Origin: Isoetes taiwanensis
Lineage: Eukaryota > Streptophyta > Lycopodiopsida > Isoetales > Isoetaceae
Direction of reading: 5' to 3'
Assembly (NCBI GenBank): GCA_021234155.1
Contig: JAJEKV010000002.1
Location: 32,727,645-32,791,644, forward strand
DNA length: 64,000 nucleotides
This document shows positions 9,646 through 22,234 of the stretch, piece by piece. Each line of letters opens with the position of its first letter. Within the stretch, counting starts at the first letter, position 1. The notes under the pieces were generated by a model that was given only the letters and a program-made list of their open reading frames with translations, ran no database searches and had not been told where the DNA came from. Position numbers and translations under genes: made by a program.

Positions 9646-11327
9646 TGTGACGCTCCCAGAACATATACGATGCTCGGCCGTATACATACAGGGACTTTCC
9701 CCTCCCATGGCAACCATCTCACCACGAGCAGGGCCCTTCGTCTAACTCGGGCCATCTATGGAGAGATGCTCGAGTGAAGGACACAGAGGGGTCATTCGGC
9801 CCACGCCTTCAATGGCACTCCTATGTCGCGGAAGCGTGAATACAAGGTTAGCATACAGCATAATCATATCATAAATAAAGGGCGGCACATCCATCCAACT
9901 GGTAACAATGAATAAGATGCATCTAATACTAGAGAAAACACCCCAGGCCCATGGTTCTATCCCGGCTCAGACTCCAGTTAGGATCGACTGACGGCTAGGT
10001 CTCAAGAGGTCAGCAGACCGAATCTTGGCATGGCGTTGGCTGGCATAGAACATCGGCTAGGGTTGTCCACTCCATCCGCCCCTCCTGTGCACACTTTACA
10101 GATGAGTCGAATCATGCTATGGCATCACTATAGCCTTCCGGAGACGCAGACTCAAGGTATCACCCTTCGAGCCTACTCCAGGGTTCCTGACGCCCCGGTC
10201 CGATGAGGCAGGTCAGGGAAGTGTCCCCTTCCAGGATCATAGTGGTTCCATGGGTGAGCTAGAGAATACGTGCCGCATCAGCGACCCCCGCATCCATACC
10301 CGACTTACTCACCCTAAATCTACTCAAAGTCTGTGGTGCCCCATACGGGTCACACCCTCGCACCCGTGGAGTGTCAGACCCATACCCGCCCCCACTACGG
10401 ACCGGCTATCGCCTAGCCCATCGTGTAGGAGTCCTGGGAGCCTTGTATGTTCGTGCAAGACCCCACCCCCACTTCACCACTGCGTCCCTTCTCTGGTGCT
10501 AAGCCATTCCATAGCATCCACGACTCGATGGTCTCTTGTGCACAGGCCGCTTTAATTGGGAATTAAAGGAGCTACTAGGAGCATACTAAAGCATATGGCA
10601 CAGAGGTCTCTACCCCCCTCTAATCCCTGGTTTATGGAATTTTAACAGAGCTACTTTCCTAAACACATCCATCCATCCATCCATAATAACATAATCCATA
10701 ATTGAAGTGTAAATCCTAAATATCAAAGAAGGGTTAATCCTAAGTAAGAACAACCAAAGAAGACTCAAAGAACTTAACTGAAGTGCTAGCCTTAAAGATA
10801 TCAACTAGATTATCTACTAACCCGAGTTCCAGCTTGATCCATTGTCATGAGGCGCCTCCATCTCTCGTAACCGGGTGTTCAAAGAACCATCGGGGTGTTC
10901 AAAGAATGATTCCAGAACTTGGACGCCAAATGCTCCTTCTCTTGACTCGATTTTTGGGTCAAATGGGATAGTGATCCCACTTGATGGCCCAAGTTAGCAT
11001 TCTCATGCTGGCCAATCGAGTTTGGCCAGGTGGCGCCTTCCCAAGTAATTAATTAACTTAATTAAACCACTTAGATATTAATTCCTTAATTATAGGTTAT
11101 TATCCTTAATAATTAAATTAGCATAGCTTAGATATTATCCACTTAGATATTATCCACTTAGATATTAATTCCTTAATTATAGGTTATTATCCTTAATAAT
11201 TAAATTAGCTAATTTAATTCCTTTTAGGTCCACCCCCTAGGTTACAATACCCCTTGGTGGCGTACCTTTACTGGGTGACGTGTCAGTATATTTATACGTA
11301 TACCGTATAAATACTTGGAACGTCACA
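9646..11327 (-). repeat. 5' LTR of element 2 (1682 bp)
   Basis: Boundaries TGTGACG at 9646 and CGTCACA ending at 11327. It contains a short (CATC)n tract near 10665. A nearly exact duplication of about 55 bp (aattccttaattataggtta plus flanks) lies at about 11070-11215. It shares several blocks with the LTR of element 1 but is too different to be its partner. Confidence 0.85.
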
Positions 11328-12370
11328 ATAAAGGTCCAACAAATCCGAGCACTGGGCAAAGCCCTTTCTAACTTCTTCCTTATTTTTGTATTTTTGTTTT
11401 GTTTACAGGTTAAAATTTCAAATTATGTCACTTGTTTGCAGAGCTCTTGGATTCAGATTCGGAGGTTCAAGGTGTAGCCATGGCGGATTTACAGCAAAAA
11501 ACAGGGTTCAAACACAAGAACATATCCCCTTTTTTTTCTCTGATTCTTTTCATTCCATTTACATCCTTGTTACAGCTTAATACTCTCACAGATTCAACAA
11601 GATACGATTTCTCTATGTTATATTTGAATTTAATTTGCTTTTAATTCTCAGATGCATCATAGTGCTATTATTATTACACTCCCGATTGATATTTCATATA
11701 AGTATTCCAATGACCCAGAGACTACACAGAGAATTTCCTTCCAGGTAAACCCCTGTTAGAGACTGGCTTCCAAAACAAACAGACAGGATTTTTTAATGGG
11801 ATTTCCTCACCACAGACATAAACAAAAATTATTCACTCTCACAAATTATCATATAATCTGAAACAAAAGGCATCATGCATAAGCATTGATGGACCAGATC
11901 CATACCATTATGCTCAAGCAAGCAGCAGAGAGCAAACGAACAGGCACGAAAAGGGTAGTTTTTCCATTCCAACCAATTCATCTTTATACAATATTAGTTC
12001 AATCTTGACCGTCGATAAAATAAATCTAAACCATCCAAAAACTGCTCCAAACCTGCTGTGGCCTATAAATTGGCGGTCACCAGTGTTGCTGGGCAGGCCG
12101 TGTGGAAACTGGCTAACCAGAACAAGATATGGCAGATAATACTCCGCTCAGTTGGATTTCCTTCCTTAGTGCATGTAGTCGCCGAGGAGCCAAAAATATG
12201 GATAACGGAAGTGCCGATTAGTCATGATAGTGAAAATACACGGCCGAAATCATTCAAGGAAGATCTAGAAAAGTGATTTGTGTTAATGCCGAGCTGAGTC
12301 GTGTAGATCCGGAGATGCAACTGCAGGCAAACAATATGCCCGACCGAAAGAGGTCTAGGGTTTTGCAGCT
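11328..12370. other. No gene recognised
   Basis: AT-rich sequence next to the outer edge of element 2. A short frame at 12058-12276 (72 codons) has no recognisable motif. I see no clear repeat or RNA gene. Confidence 0.4.
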
Positions 12371-12817
12371 ATGGTAGCGGACAAATACGACGACATTGTT
12401 CCTCTCATAGATATGGACGACTTCCGTGCTATGGGGCTTGAAGAAACGGGTATGAATGTTGCCCTTATCCAAAACCTTTCTAAATCTCATTCTTCCTCAG
12501 GTTTAGACAGAAGAACACCCCTCATTGCAATTTCTCCGTTGAAAAATCTTTCTATTCCAAGATCAAATGAAACAATGCATATCCCCTCTTCTGCTAGTTC
12601 ATCCAAATTGCCAAAAGTTTCTACTGCTAGTGTCTCATCTTCTGTACAACATAAAGAATCTAATCTAGAGTCTTCTCCTCCTCATCCAATTCATTTTGAT
12701 GTTAGGAATAATCCAAGCAAGAACAAAACCCCCAACATTAGGCTTGCTATGCTACCCCCTTCTGATTGTATTTTCTATATTTCATCGATAACAAACTTGG
12801 ATAAAACAACCTTATAG
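12371..12817 (+). CDS. Hypothetical protein (possible gene relic)
   Basis: A 148-codon frame. Residues 1-40 look globular (MVADKYDDIVPLIDMDDF...), and the rest is Ser/Pro-rich and low in structure. The first part may be an exon: the sequence after codon 43 passes a CTCAG|GT-like step, but I cannot prove splicing. No domain recognised. The same strand carries a receptor-kinase relic 400 bp downstream, but the two are not obviously one gene. Confidence 0.25.
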   Translation: MVADKYDDIVPLIDMDDFRAMGLEETGMNVALIQNLSKSHSSSGLDRRTPLIAISPLKNLSIPRSNETMHIPSSASSSKLPKVSTASVSSSVQHKESNLESSPPHPIHFDVRNNPSKNKTPNIRLAMLPPSDCIFYISSITNLDKTTL

Positions 12818-13224
12818 GTAGTCAGGATCAATTTCTTCACAGGATGCAGGTGATGGTTTTTTTTTTATGGAAATGACTTGGGTCTTATGTTAATTAGTAT
12901 CATAATATGGACTTCAGATAAATGTTAATGTTATATTTGCCTTCTAAACTTGTATATATTGGTGTTAGTGTTTTGGGGTACACTATTTCCAAATGATTTG
13001 GCAATTGCGATAACTAGCAGGAAGAACTGGATAGCCCGGCGTTGACGGGCCGACGCCTGCATATGTCATAATTGTTTCATTTTTTTGTGGTGTAGCCATT
13101 TTGACTTAGCTTTTTCAAGGACTCGGTATTATTTTTATCACATTACATATAAAATTATTGCCTGGATTCTCCGGCATCCAAAAGTTAAAAAAAGGGAAAG
13201 CCCTGTGCTTACGTGTTTGATAGA

Positions 13225-13584
13225 TGCCGTGGGAAGCATGACATCGCTCACACAGTTGCGGCTCCAAGTGAATGAAATAACAGGTCCAATTCCTGTTGGT
13301 TTACATAATGTTGTTACTATGGCCTGAACCTGAACGACAATCAATTAACTGGTACTATTCCCCCTGGCTTGTCAAGTTTGCCTTTGAAAGTATTTGCAGT
13401 GGATGATAATAGTCTAATAGGCCCCATTCCAGTTTTTGATCCTTCTGTAAATTTCCAATATGTCCACAATAGTTTTTGTGATGCTGTTCCTGGACGTAGC
13501 TGCAGCCCAGATGTTATGGCCTTGTCATTCATTGGGGCTGTGGGCTTTCCGTCCATTATCATGTCTCCAAGTTTAAACCATTAA
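13225..13584 (+). pseudogene. TMK-like LRR receptor kinase fragment
   Basis: Two leucine-rich-repeat units (LTQLRLQVNEITGPIPVGL; then LNDNQLTGTIPPGLSSLPL) are followed by GPIPVFDPSVNFQYVHNSFC and PGRSCSPDVMALSF. That order (last repeat, a short FxxSVNF segment, a Cys pair) is typical of the extracellular domain of TMK-type receptor kinases, which perceive signals at the plasma membrane. The frame shifts near 13324, and there is no transmembrane or kinase part, so this is a broken fragment. Confidence 0.6.
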
Positions 13585-15353
13585 TAAGCCCCGACACATC
13601 AAATGACCCAACAAGAACCATGAAACAAAAAGAGAACAAGCAACCCTCCATGCGCAACACCTTGTTATGCAAGGAGGGAAGAACTGTCAAGTTGCTTATT
13701 TGGCCTTTAATGTTCTCTTACAAATGCAAATATATTCTCATCTGACTTAAATTGCTTATTTAGTTTTGATGTTCAACATATTCCTTGCACTTGCATCGAT
13801 AATGTATTAATCTATTTCCATTTTCTTAGCCATTCATAGTCATACTAGTTTTTTTTTTTCTGTTTTAATATGGCAATCAAAGATGTGGATGAGCTTATGT
13901 AAAAGCAAGATGATAGAAAGGTACACAGGTACACATTACTGAACAAAATCAGTGCATGCGTTTAGTTACACTACTTGACACCATTTCTTTTGTTACAATA
14001 TTTTCAGATACGTTGCCCAAGCAAAATTAACAGACTCAACTGGAGAGGTTGGACGCACTAGACTCAACTGGAGAGGTTGGACACACTACTGAGCAACTGC
14101 CTATCATTCGATGCACAGATCAATCAATGTTTCATCAATTATCACTATTCTATGCAGCAACCAATACGGTTCTCTTGCTGCCTTAGAAGATAAGAGTTAA
14201 ATTGTTATATACAGGCAGGGTTAGAAGTTTGCCACTATTAGCTGAAACAGATCTAATATTTTCAGTTGCTAATATTTGCATCGCTTAAATGCTTGGCATG
14301 CATTTAAAACCAGCAGTAAGGCTAAATATATGATGCAACGAACTGCAGTCTCTTTCACTTTCCACTAAGTTGCAAAATGGAATCAAAGCATGTTAGCATT
14401 TTAATGTCAATTAAACTCGTTGCACTTCTTGGAAAAACGATGAAAATATGGGGTGTCCTTATGACCTCATCTATTCCTCTAAGAATAACTTCCATCCCAA
14501 AATGCAGCTCAAAAACCCATCATTTATAGGCCGATGTGTTATATATTATAAGGAAACAATGGAGGACAGAAACAAAGACTAAAATAACATGTACAAGAAA
14601 CACATTCTAGGAGACCCAATGAGCACATTAGCTCCACCTCATCTAAGAGCATCCTCTTAGCTTTGAAAGTGCTAGGCAAACCTAGCAAGTAAAAGCAAAC
14701 TACAGCTTTGTAGTGATTGCACCCACACAATTAGCCTGTGGCATACCAATGGTGGGTCAAAAAATGATCTGATGTCCTATTACCCCTCTTAGTCATTTTG
14801 GCCTTCTCTATACATAGCAGGGCTTCTTGGTCTTTGATAAGGGATATAAAAACCCTTCAAATCTAGCAAGAAATGGGAGCCTATTGGACAATGCGCACCG
14901 TTCAGCTTCAATAAGCAAACATGGTTAAAGATTTTTAAGTCTATAGAGGTCATTAACTCTCAGTCATGACATATATCATTTGATCCATTCCATATCAAAC
15001 ATCATTTAGTCATGACAGGTATCATTTGATCCGTTCCATTTGTATCAAACATCATTTACCCAGTCTCGTCGACGAAATGCTTGCAACACTCACTTTTAAA
15101 AATAAAGAAGAGTCGAGGAAGAGAAATGTTTACGGCGGCCTTGGCCGCCGCAATAAATTTCTTGTAGCTTCATAGCTGGCTTGTTAATTCTGATAAACTA
15201 CTTTCGTTCTTATGGTCTGTATGATTTCTGCATTAGTTTGACTGAAACTGTGTTTTCTATTGAATAGCACCCCAACTAATATCAGCATATTCTAATGCGT
15301 TTTCAGATTTTCTTATTATTTTAATTACTCTGTTTGGAGATTGTTTGCCTGCA
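13585..15353. other. No gene recognised; short local duplications
   Basis: AT-rich sequence without a convincing coding region. A 27-bp unit (caactggagaggttggac...) is present twice at about 14036-14090, and a 40-bp segment with tcatgacaggtatcatttga is duplicated near 14960-15055. Confidence 0.4.
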
Positions 15354-15650
15354 GGAGCACAGATTGGCATAAACTATGGCCGAGTAGGTGAATAGACCTC
15401 CACCTACAAGAGTGATTAGCATTCTTAAGAAACATGGAATACACGTCATAAAGGTTTTTCGATGTCAACTCCACTCTGTCGTCTGCCTTTGCCAACTCCA
15501 ATGCCCAACTATGGAAAGCGGTCGAAAACATATACCTCACTCAGATTTCAAGGAGCCTGCTAGTTGCAAACAGATGGGTGTTTGAAAATGTGGGTGCTTA
15601 CAACCCTGCTACTAGGGTTACTACTGGATAGTAGAAATGAGGTTTTGGAG
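15354..15650 (+). pseudogene. Glucan endo-1,3-beta-glucosidase (GH17) exon fragment
   Basis: After an intron-like pyrimidine tract ending CCTGCAG, the frame reads GAQIGINYGRVG, then (after a TAG) PPPTRVISILKKHGI. After a frameshift it reads STLSSAFANSNAQLW, LLVANRWVFENV and AYNPATRV. These are the N-terminal blocks of plant GH17 beta-1,3-glucanases (IGxNYGRV, PP..V..LL...GI, WV..NV..Y.P). The family hydrolyses callose in the cell wall. The stop, the shift and the missing catalytic half show it is a pseudogene. Confidence 0.65.
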
Positions 15651-16199
15651 CTGAAAAGGAATAGTACCTTATGAAGAGCTTTAGTTCCTGCAATGTACAA
15701 TATTGGCATTCTCTTGCTTTCCATAACCTTATCCATATTAAAGTCACCACTTGTATCTCAGAGGATGCTTGACACATACATACCTCTGTTCTGTAAGACA
15801 ATTCAGAAATGATGTTGTTGAGACAATCATGAGATCCTTGCTACAATTCTTGTCTGATACACAATCATTCCTTACCATTAATCCTTTATCCTTATTGTTC
15901 TTATGCCCGGAACCTCAGGCTGTGAATGAGGGAGGAGACTCATGACAGTTCTAACGAGATACGCTTCTTACTTTATTATTTGTTGGATCTGCATTCTTCG
16001 TTCATCTCTCAAAAAGTACCAAAGCATCATCATGCATGTTGTAGTTGCAATGCTACAAGGCCTCTGTTGTACTGCAATGCTCTTATTGTACTTTACATAT
16101 GTCTAAATAGATACAATTAGTTACATACATGCCACACATTTAATATCTCAATTACAATGATTGGTTAGGCATTGATTTTTCAATATTTGCGAATGCCTT

Positions 16200-16475
16200 T
16201 TGCAAGAAATCAGCATATACTATAGGCAAAGATATACAAACTCTATAACAGAGCTGTCAATAAGTGATATTAAAGCTAAGTTGCTGGAAGATGAGAATTA
16301 TCAATCACATGCATGGTATGTTGTTTTCAATGCTAAATTTTTGCCAGTCCCATACAAGGAGAAAATTCATTTGATAGTTAAGCTGCTAATGAATGATCCT
16401 AATATGGTATCAAGCTCTGGGCACAAGAGTGCAGTTCACTGTATGAGAAAGCCCATGCCTACCAGTTACTTGTAG
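16200..16475 (+). CDS. Hypothetical short ORF containing a dispersed repeat
   Basis: A 91-codon frame with no recognised domain. Its last ~90 bp (tggtatcaagctctgggcac through the cccatgcctrc step) reappear, diverged, at about 18965-19045, on the far side of the LINE at 16562-18620. The repeat may be older than the LINE insertion. Coding status doubtful. Confidence 0.2.
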   Translation: MQEISIYYRQRYTNSITELSISDIKAKLLEDENYQSHAWYVVFNAKFLPVPYKEKIHLIVKLLMNDPNMVSSSGHKSAVHCMRKPMPTSYL

Positions 16476-16561
16476 TTGTTTTTGTGCCGTTATCAAAAGG
16501 TAAAGATATCCTCTTTTCTTCCCGTAGCCTTTACCATCCTTTTGCATCAGAGTCAAGCAAA

Positions 16562-18620
16562 TATTATTATTATTATATAATGTCTAATGCTCACTTGGGC
16601 CTCGAGAGGCCATGGAGCACATGAACAACAATTTACAATTTTAATAGCAAGGAACGGTGTGCGTCCACCGCCCTTATATATGGTTCCAGCGTCATTGGTG
16701 GTATATGTAACAGTGAAGAGAAATCCTCGGCCTGGATGCCAAAGTTGTGTCTAATATCTGCGTATTCAGAACAATGTATGAAAGTATGATTTTCGTCTTC
16801 CACACATCCTGTCTTGCATATTCTACACAGACGATTTTCTGCTGGTATTTTTGCCCATCTGCCTGTTTCTATTTCCAGATTGTGTGACCCGGTTCTATAC
16901 CTGGCTATTAGTTTCCTTTGTGCTGGCGGGATGTTAGCCTTTAAATATATGTGGCTCTCGTATGTCCTCATGCAATTAACATCTGCCCGGTATTGTTGCA
17001 TTCTCTTCCCTGGATCAGCCCATAATTTTTCCAATGCCATCCTTTCAAGTAAAGCTCGGACTTCATCTTTCTCTGTTGGCCATGAAGAGCTCTCTAAACC
17101 CCATTTACCAGCCCATGCCGATAGCTTCCTTTGCCATTCTGAGTTTTCCAGTGCTTGATGTGATAACCTATTCGGATTTTGAGCTTTAACCCTGTTATAG
17201 AAATTTATAGCATGAAAAAGCCCTTCTAGCTCAAGCGGGAGCATACCTGTCTCTGCTAGAGTTATGGCGTACGGAGTCTATGATCTTATCCCAAGTTCCT
17301 CCTTTAGATACATCTTCTGGACCCCCTCTATTTGTTTCCACATTCTTGAAGAGATTTCTGGCCCCCAAATTGGAGCACCATACAGCACAACTGCCTGAAC
17401 AAGAGTTTTGAATAGCATCTTCTTCAGGTTCCAGTCCGTGAGGGAGGCTTTTCTACACTTCGCCATCATGCTAAATAACGCTGCCTTACCGCCTGAGACT
17501 CGCCTATTTATGCAGTTCTTCCAGCTGTAATTGGATGCAATGTCAAGTCCTAGATATTTGTATGAGTCAACTGTTTCTAAAATCTGCTCCTTATATGTGA
17601 AAACAGGCCGCTCCCTTGTCCCGAAAACCATGACCTTTGATTTCGAGAGGTTTACACTCATCTTTTTTGCTTCGCAGAACTGCTCCAACTTCTGTAAATG
17701 ATCTTGCAAGGTTGTCTTCTTACTAGCAAGAAGGACTACATCGTCACAGATAGGAGAAGCCGCACTATGTATGTGCCTAATTTTGTTCCTCGCTAAAGAT
17801 CCGCCAAGCCAATCATCTAACTCATCTATAAAAACTCCAACAGAAGCAGTGGGAAAGGGGACACCCTTGCCGAACCCCTATGGTGCTTCCGATTTCAAGT
17901 GTCCAAGTCCCATGCTACCTTAATCAATACTTCATCAGATAACGGGATATCGCACTCCTTAGCTCCATAGGGACACCTATCTGAATTAATGCCACCGAAG
18001 TTCCTTGCGTGAGATCGTGATCGAATGCCTTTGTGAAGTCTATAAAAGCCATGTCTGGGGATGTGTTTGGAGCTTTGGCTTTCTCGATCAACGCTCTAAG
18101 CGTTAGCACATGGTCCAATGTACTATGTTTCTGCCTAAAACCTGCTTGGTAATGTGAGCGAATATTCTTTTGCTCGGCCCATGAGCTCAATTTTGCTTCT
18201 AACAAGCTGCCCAAGATTTTTGAGAACACGCTGCCGATTAAAATAGTTCTGTAGTTGCCTGCAACTTTTTGGTCTCCTCCTTTATGGATCGGGTGGACCC
18301 TATTAATTCTCCAACTTACTGGTAGCCCTTGAATTAAGCTATTATTGAGCAGATCTGTTAGGGTAGCTAATGTATTTTCCCCGCTCCATTTAAGAAGCTC
18401 CATACACAAGCCATCTGCGTCCTGTGCCTTATTATTTGATGCTTTGGATAAGCATTCTTTAACTTCTGCTATAGTAAAAAGGGCTGCTGTTGTGGGATTA
18501 TCTAAACGGGAGCAAAAGGAATATTTCCTAAAGATTCCACTTTTTCTCCAAAAAAAGGGGGCTAAATTAGGTTTAAAAAAAGGACATAAAACTGTATTTT
18601 GCCCAGTGAGTGAGTTCACA
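16562..18620 (-). mobile_element. LINE (non-LTR retrotransposon) with TAA-rich tail, 5'-truncated
   Basis: On the minus strand, 18619-17924 encodes reverse transcriptase blocks (NRVHPIHKGGD, YRTILIGSVFSKI, YQAGFRQKHSTLDH, FIDFTKAFD). 17709-17278 holds the thumb and downstream region (SKSKVMVFGT, YKYLGLDI, VVLYGAPIWGP). 17244-16633 ends with a C-terminal zinc-binding motif, CRICKTGCVEDENHTFIHC. Frameshifts and stops separate the pieces; the usual YADD box is CDDVV here. The 3' end carries a TAATAATAAT-type tail near 16562-16580. The endonuclease part is missing. Same general clade as the LINE copies at 26940 and 30401, but a different family by tail and sequence. Confidence 0.85.
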
Positions 18621-19405
18621 ATAACCCAGTGGAAAAAAATAAAAATATAGTTGAAATAGCATATATTAAATTATAATCACCATAATATTCTGAACTTGAC
18701 CCCGAACATATGAAATTGTAATCACCATGAGTTCATAGACTTAATCCACAAAATGGCCATTTCAAATAATTAATATGTTTTTTAGAAGGGAATCCTCAAA
18801 TGGGAGTGCTGCAACACTCCCGTTTAATATGCAACCTTGTTAAATACGGGAGCGAAGAACTGCGCGTGCATATAGATATTATAAGATTGCTAATGTCGTT
18901 TTTAAATGCTTTATTTGTGTCAGTCCCTACAAGCAGAAGATTCCTTCGATATTTGGACTCCTAAGGTATGATCCTAATAAGGGATCAAGCTCTAGGCACA
19001 AGAACGCAGTTCACTATATGAGAGACCCCATGCTTGCATGTTACGTTGAAATAGCAAGGCATGTAGGTACATGGAAAAGAAATTTAACATGCTTGGTTTG
19101 CAGTTGACAGGGAATATGCATATACGTAAGTCCTGCAAAAATATTACCTCATCCAAGTTCTCTAAGCTCTGAGATTTGACAACAATGAATCATTTCTGCC
19201 AAGATTCTTAACATGACTGGGGCTCTGATGCATATCATTGTATGAAATGAGCTTGACAAATTAACAACGAAGCTAAGCAGCGTGGACCTAGGATGGGATA
19301 ATGGTCATGAGCAATACCTATTTATTAGGTTATTGCGGGCTTGAGATTTGAGAAAACATCAAGGGAAAGAAATTAAAAATAATTGTTCCTTTTTTTTTTT
19401 GAACG

Positions 19406-19530
19406 ACAGAGTAGATTAAGACAACTCGGGAGGATTGCACCTATGGAAACATCATCTTGGACTATTATGCTTAGTAGATTAAGACAATTCGGGAGGATTG
19501 CGCCTATGGAAACATCATCTTGGACTCATT
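19406..19530 (+). repeat. Tandem duplication, about 62-bp unit x2
   Basis: The unit agtagattaagacaa(c/t)tcgg...catcatcttggact occurs twice in direct orientation with a few differences. No coding content. Confidence 0.8.
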
Positions 19531-19876
19531 GTGCTTTAAGTGTTGGTCCAAGAGACCATTGCCAACTGCTTGTAGGGATATATTAAATAATAGTTTCAAC
19601 GTCATACCCCATTAGCATTAAGTAGGAAGGACCCCATTATATACCTCATTGACAATAGCAAGGACTAGGGTCACTCCTGATCAAATTCATGGGTGACGTA
19701 TAGATGAAAATGTTTCCAACCGATCAGTAAATATATGACCATTGCAGATTCCTTGAGAAGCTAACATACAAAATGATGTTACAAGTAAGCTCAGGCACAA
19801 TCGAGCAAGCTTAGCTTCCCAAAAAGAAACAGATCTTGAAAGCATGCCCATGGCTTGAACAGTAATTTACATTAGA

Positions 19877-21380
19877 TTAGACAATGAGATCAGGATTCCT
19901 GCCATCATTGGGCACAACTGCACCTCTACTTATGGTAATTGGCTGTCCTTGAAATTGTAACATCATGCTACTAAGCATCTGCAGTATGTCTTTCTTGAAA
20001 TTTTCTTCATCTATGCCTCTCTTGTCATTGGAATCAATCAAACTAAAAGCATCTTTTTTTACCTTGTCCACCTGTAAGGGCATCAAACCTTATAGCAAAT
20101 GAAATAAAGTACTCAATGTACTCAAAAATTTTACCTCTTCAAGGACCCCACTTGGAGGCAATCTTGCACTTGAAGCTACTGTATCAAGTCCAAGCATTAC
20201 GAAATCTTTGGTTGTGGCAGCCTTCTTATCCTTGGGAACAGATTTCCAAGCTTCATCCAAAACCTACGTATATAAAGAGCAAGAAGGTCAATAAAACTAA
20301 TAAGTATAAAAAAAAAAGAAACAGTTCAATTGATTTTTTATTTTATTTTTTTAACTTCTAGATGGAAAGCATTTTCAGCTATTATTCGGAAAATGAGTAC
20401 AAACCCTTAGAACACCCTCTTTGTCGGACAAGAATTTTTCTATGTTACTACCATCATAGGTATGCTCTGCATACGCTGTCATAAGAGGGGTCTGCTTCAA
20501 CAGGGCAGAGACTGCCGTCAAAACTTTCTTCAGAGCATCTATAAACTCTTCTTGATTCATGTCTTTTGTAGGATCTACTCCAGCAACTTCAAAGGCTTTG
20601 TCGATAAGCATCTTAGTCGCCTACACCACCACATTAAGCCAAAACCTTAGCATGAAAAGCCTAATCAAATGCATTAAACTCCAAAAAAGGAGAAAGAAAA
20701 CCAAGTAAATGCGAAAACAAAAAAAAGGAACATTTACGAAAAGTACCTTATCTGAACATGGTGGACATCCTTGATACACACTAATCTTTTCCAACACCTT
20801 TAATATAGCAGAACCTTTAATCTTTCCTCTGCTTTCAGTATCAAGGCTAGTGAATTCCGAGACTGCATTAGCTTCAAAATCTCCTTGTTCGACATACTTC
20901 CCCAGGCCACTTCCATTTAACAAAATTAACTTAATGGGTTCCCTTTCTAAACCCTCTGCCAATCCAAGTAAAATATCCTTAAAAACAACCTTAAATTTTT
21001 CCTTGCTAACAGAATCCCCTTTATCAGCAACAAACTCTCTCATAACCTGTAACTTAAAAGAAAATGAAAACGGAAACCAAGGTTTTAGATTTAAGCCTAA
21101 TGAGCAAAACGAGGCATGCAAAAAACGAGAGAGAGAAAAGGACGAAAGACAATGTGACCTGGTCATAAACATGATCCGTTTCCGGTGCGGATCCCTTTGG
21201 AGGAAGACCTAATGCTTGGCCGATTCCTCTAACGATGGGCTGCAGCTCCTGTTTGGACAAAGTACCTGTAGAGCTTCTGTCAAGCCGATCAAACTGTCCG
21301 TCCACATATTTCTGGAAGGCATGTTCGTCCTCTACCAGTTGTCTGATATTGGATCCGTCTATCACACTAGTTCCGGCCAT
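19877..21380 (-). CDS. EF-hand calcium-binding family protein (5 exons, intact)
   Basis: Exons on the minus strand are 21380-21159, 21056-20757, 20620-20405, 20263-20135 and 20071-19877. All introns are GT..AG and all exons are multiples of three, giving 353 residues. The start chosen is MAGTSVIDGSN; an ATG two codons upstream is also possible. A good EF-hand loop is at about residue 37 (DRSSTGTLSKQE, with D1, T5, G6, L8 and E12). Degenerate loops follow near LDTESRGKIKG (exon 2) and DSNDKRGIDEENF (exon 5). This matches a family of plant EF-hand proteins of 330-400 residues with no assigned biochemical role; calcium sensing is inferred from the loops. No signal peptide or membrane segment. 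The upstream 21387-21690 contains no obvious promoter element that I can defend. It is one of only two intact host genes in the window. Confidence 0.85.
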
Positions 21381-21699
21381 CACCAAAAATAGAAATGTTC
21401 TTCAACTTTGGGCAGTAATAAAGGGCCACAACATTTATACGTGTCGTGGATGAACAGAAAAATATTGCCAGCACATTTTCATAGCCAATGTTAGGATCCC
21501 ACCATATATGCACTTTTGACCTGATGGCAAAACCTCTGTCCGTTGATATTTTTTGTTTTATATTGGGCCCATGCAAGGTGGCTAAATGCATGTAGTAAAG
21601 CCATTTATGTTTTGGGTTCATTGAAAAGGGCAAACCTGCATGGAGACTTTGGTACTTTGGTAAGTCTCTCGTGTTCAAGCTTTTCAAATGGACGAAGGA

Positions 21700-22165
21700 C
21701 TCAACCAGTATTATGGATGTGGGGTGTGCACCCTAGACTACCACAATCGTCGGATTCGTCGATCCTATGACCCAGATTGTATGTTGGGACTGTGGGCACC
21801 TCTCGTTTCGCTTATGGTCATTTATGATTGGAGGCGCCTATGATTTTGAAATATGAAATACGATTTCGCCTAAGGTTTTGACTATACGGCTTTGCCTAAG
21901 ATTTTAGAATATTAAATATGGGGGCTCGAACATCTACCAAAATAACTCAATATCCTAATAAGACTACTTTAACCAATATACCTCGTGAGTTAATGTGATT
22001 ATTTTTTATCTTCAATCTATGTTTTTTTATAACAACCCATTCAATTGTTTTAGGGACATAAGGTCTATGGTTTCAGGAATTGTTATTTTTACATCGATAT
22101 CAAATCCCCTTGGAATTTCCTATTATTTTGCTACATATTAATGCGTACATCTAGAGTGCACATAT
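21700..22165 (-). mobile_element. Dispersed element with tRNA-like promoter boxes (SINE-like), minus-strand copy
   Basis: Reverse-complement relative of 49331-49760. It shares atatgtagcaaaataa, ggggatttgatat, cacattaactcacgaggtat (A-box-like), atgttcgagccccc (B-box-like), and a short hairpin around cgtcggattcgtcgatcc. The two copies are diverged throughout, so both are old. Confidence 0.6.
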
Positions 22166-22234
22166 GTTGACCTTGACCTTTATGCCTCTCTAATGGTTCA
22201 TCCATGAATTTCTAACATATTCCAAAGCGCAAAT

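Larger units (their letters stand above)
4185..11327 (-). mobile_element. LTR retroelement 2 carrying a histone-H3-derived ORF and gag
   Basis: On the minus strand this is a 5' LTR (11327-9646), a primer site for tRNA-iMet (9644-9632), an H3-fusion ORF (8979-7712), a series of unknown ORFs (7528-5606), a Gypsy-type gag (5118-4198), and then the outer edge of element 1. No protease, reverse transcriptase or integrase is visible. They may lie beyond element 1, outside the window, or the element may be non-autonomous (gag-only types are known in plants). The stretch 5119-5600 and the leader 8980-9631 show no clear coding sequence. Confidence 0.75.

Noticed and set aside
2618-11327. Reading the two LTRs as the 5' and 3' LTR of one element
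   Set aside because: They are too diverged, and each has its own primer site on the same side, so each is the 5' LTR of a separate element.
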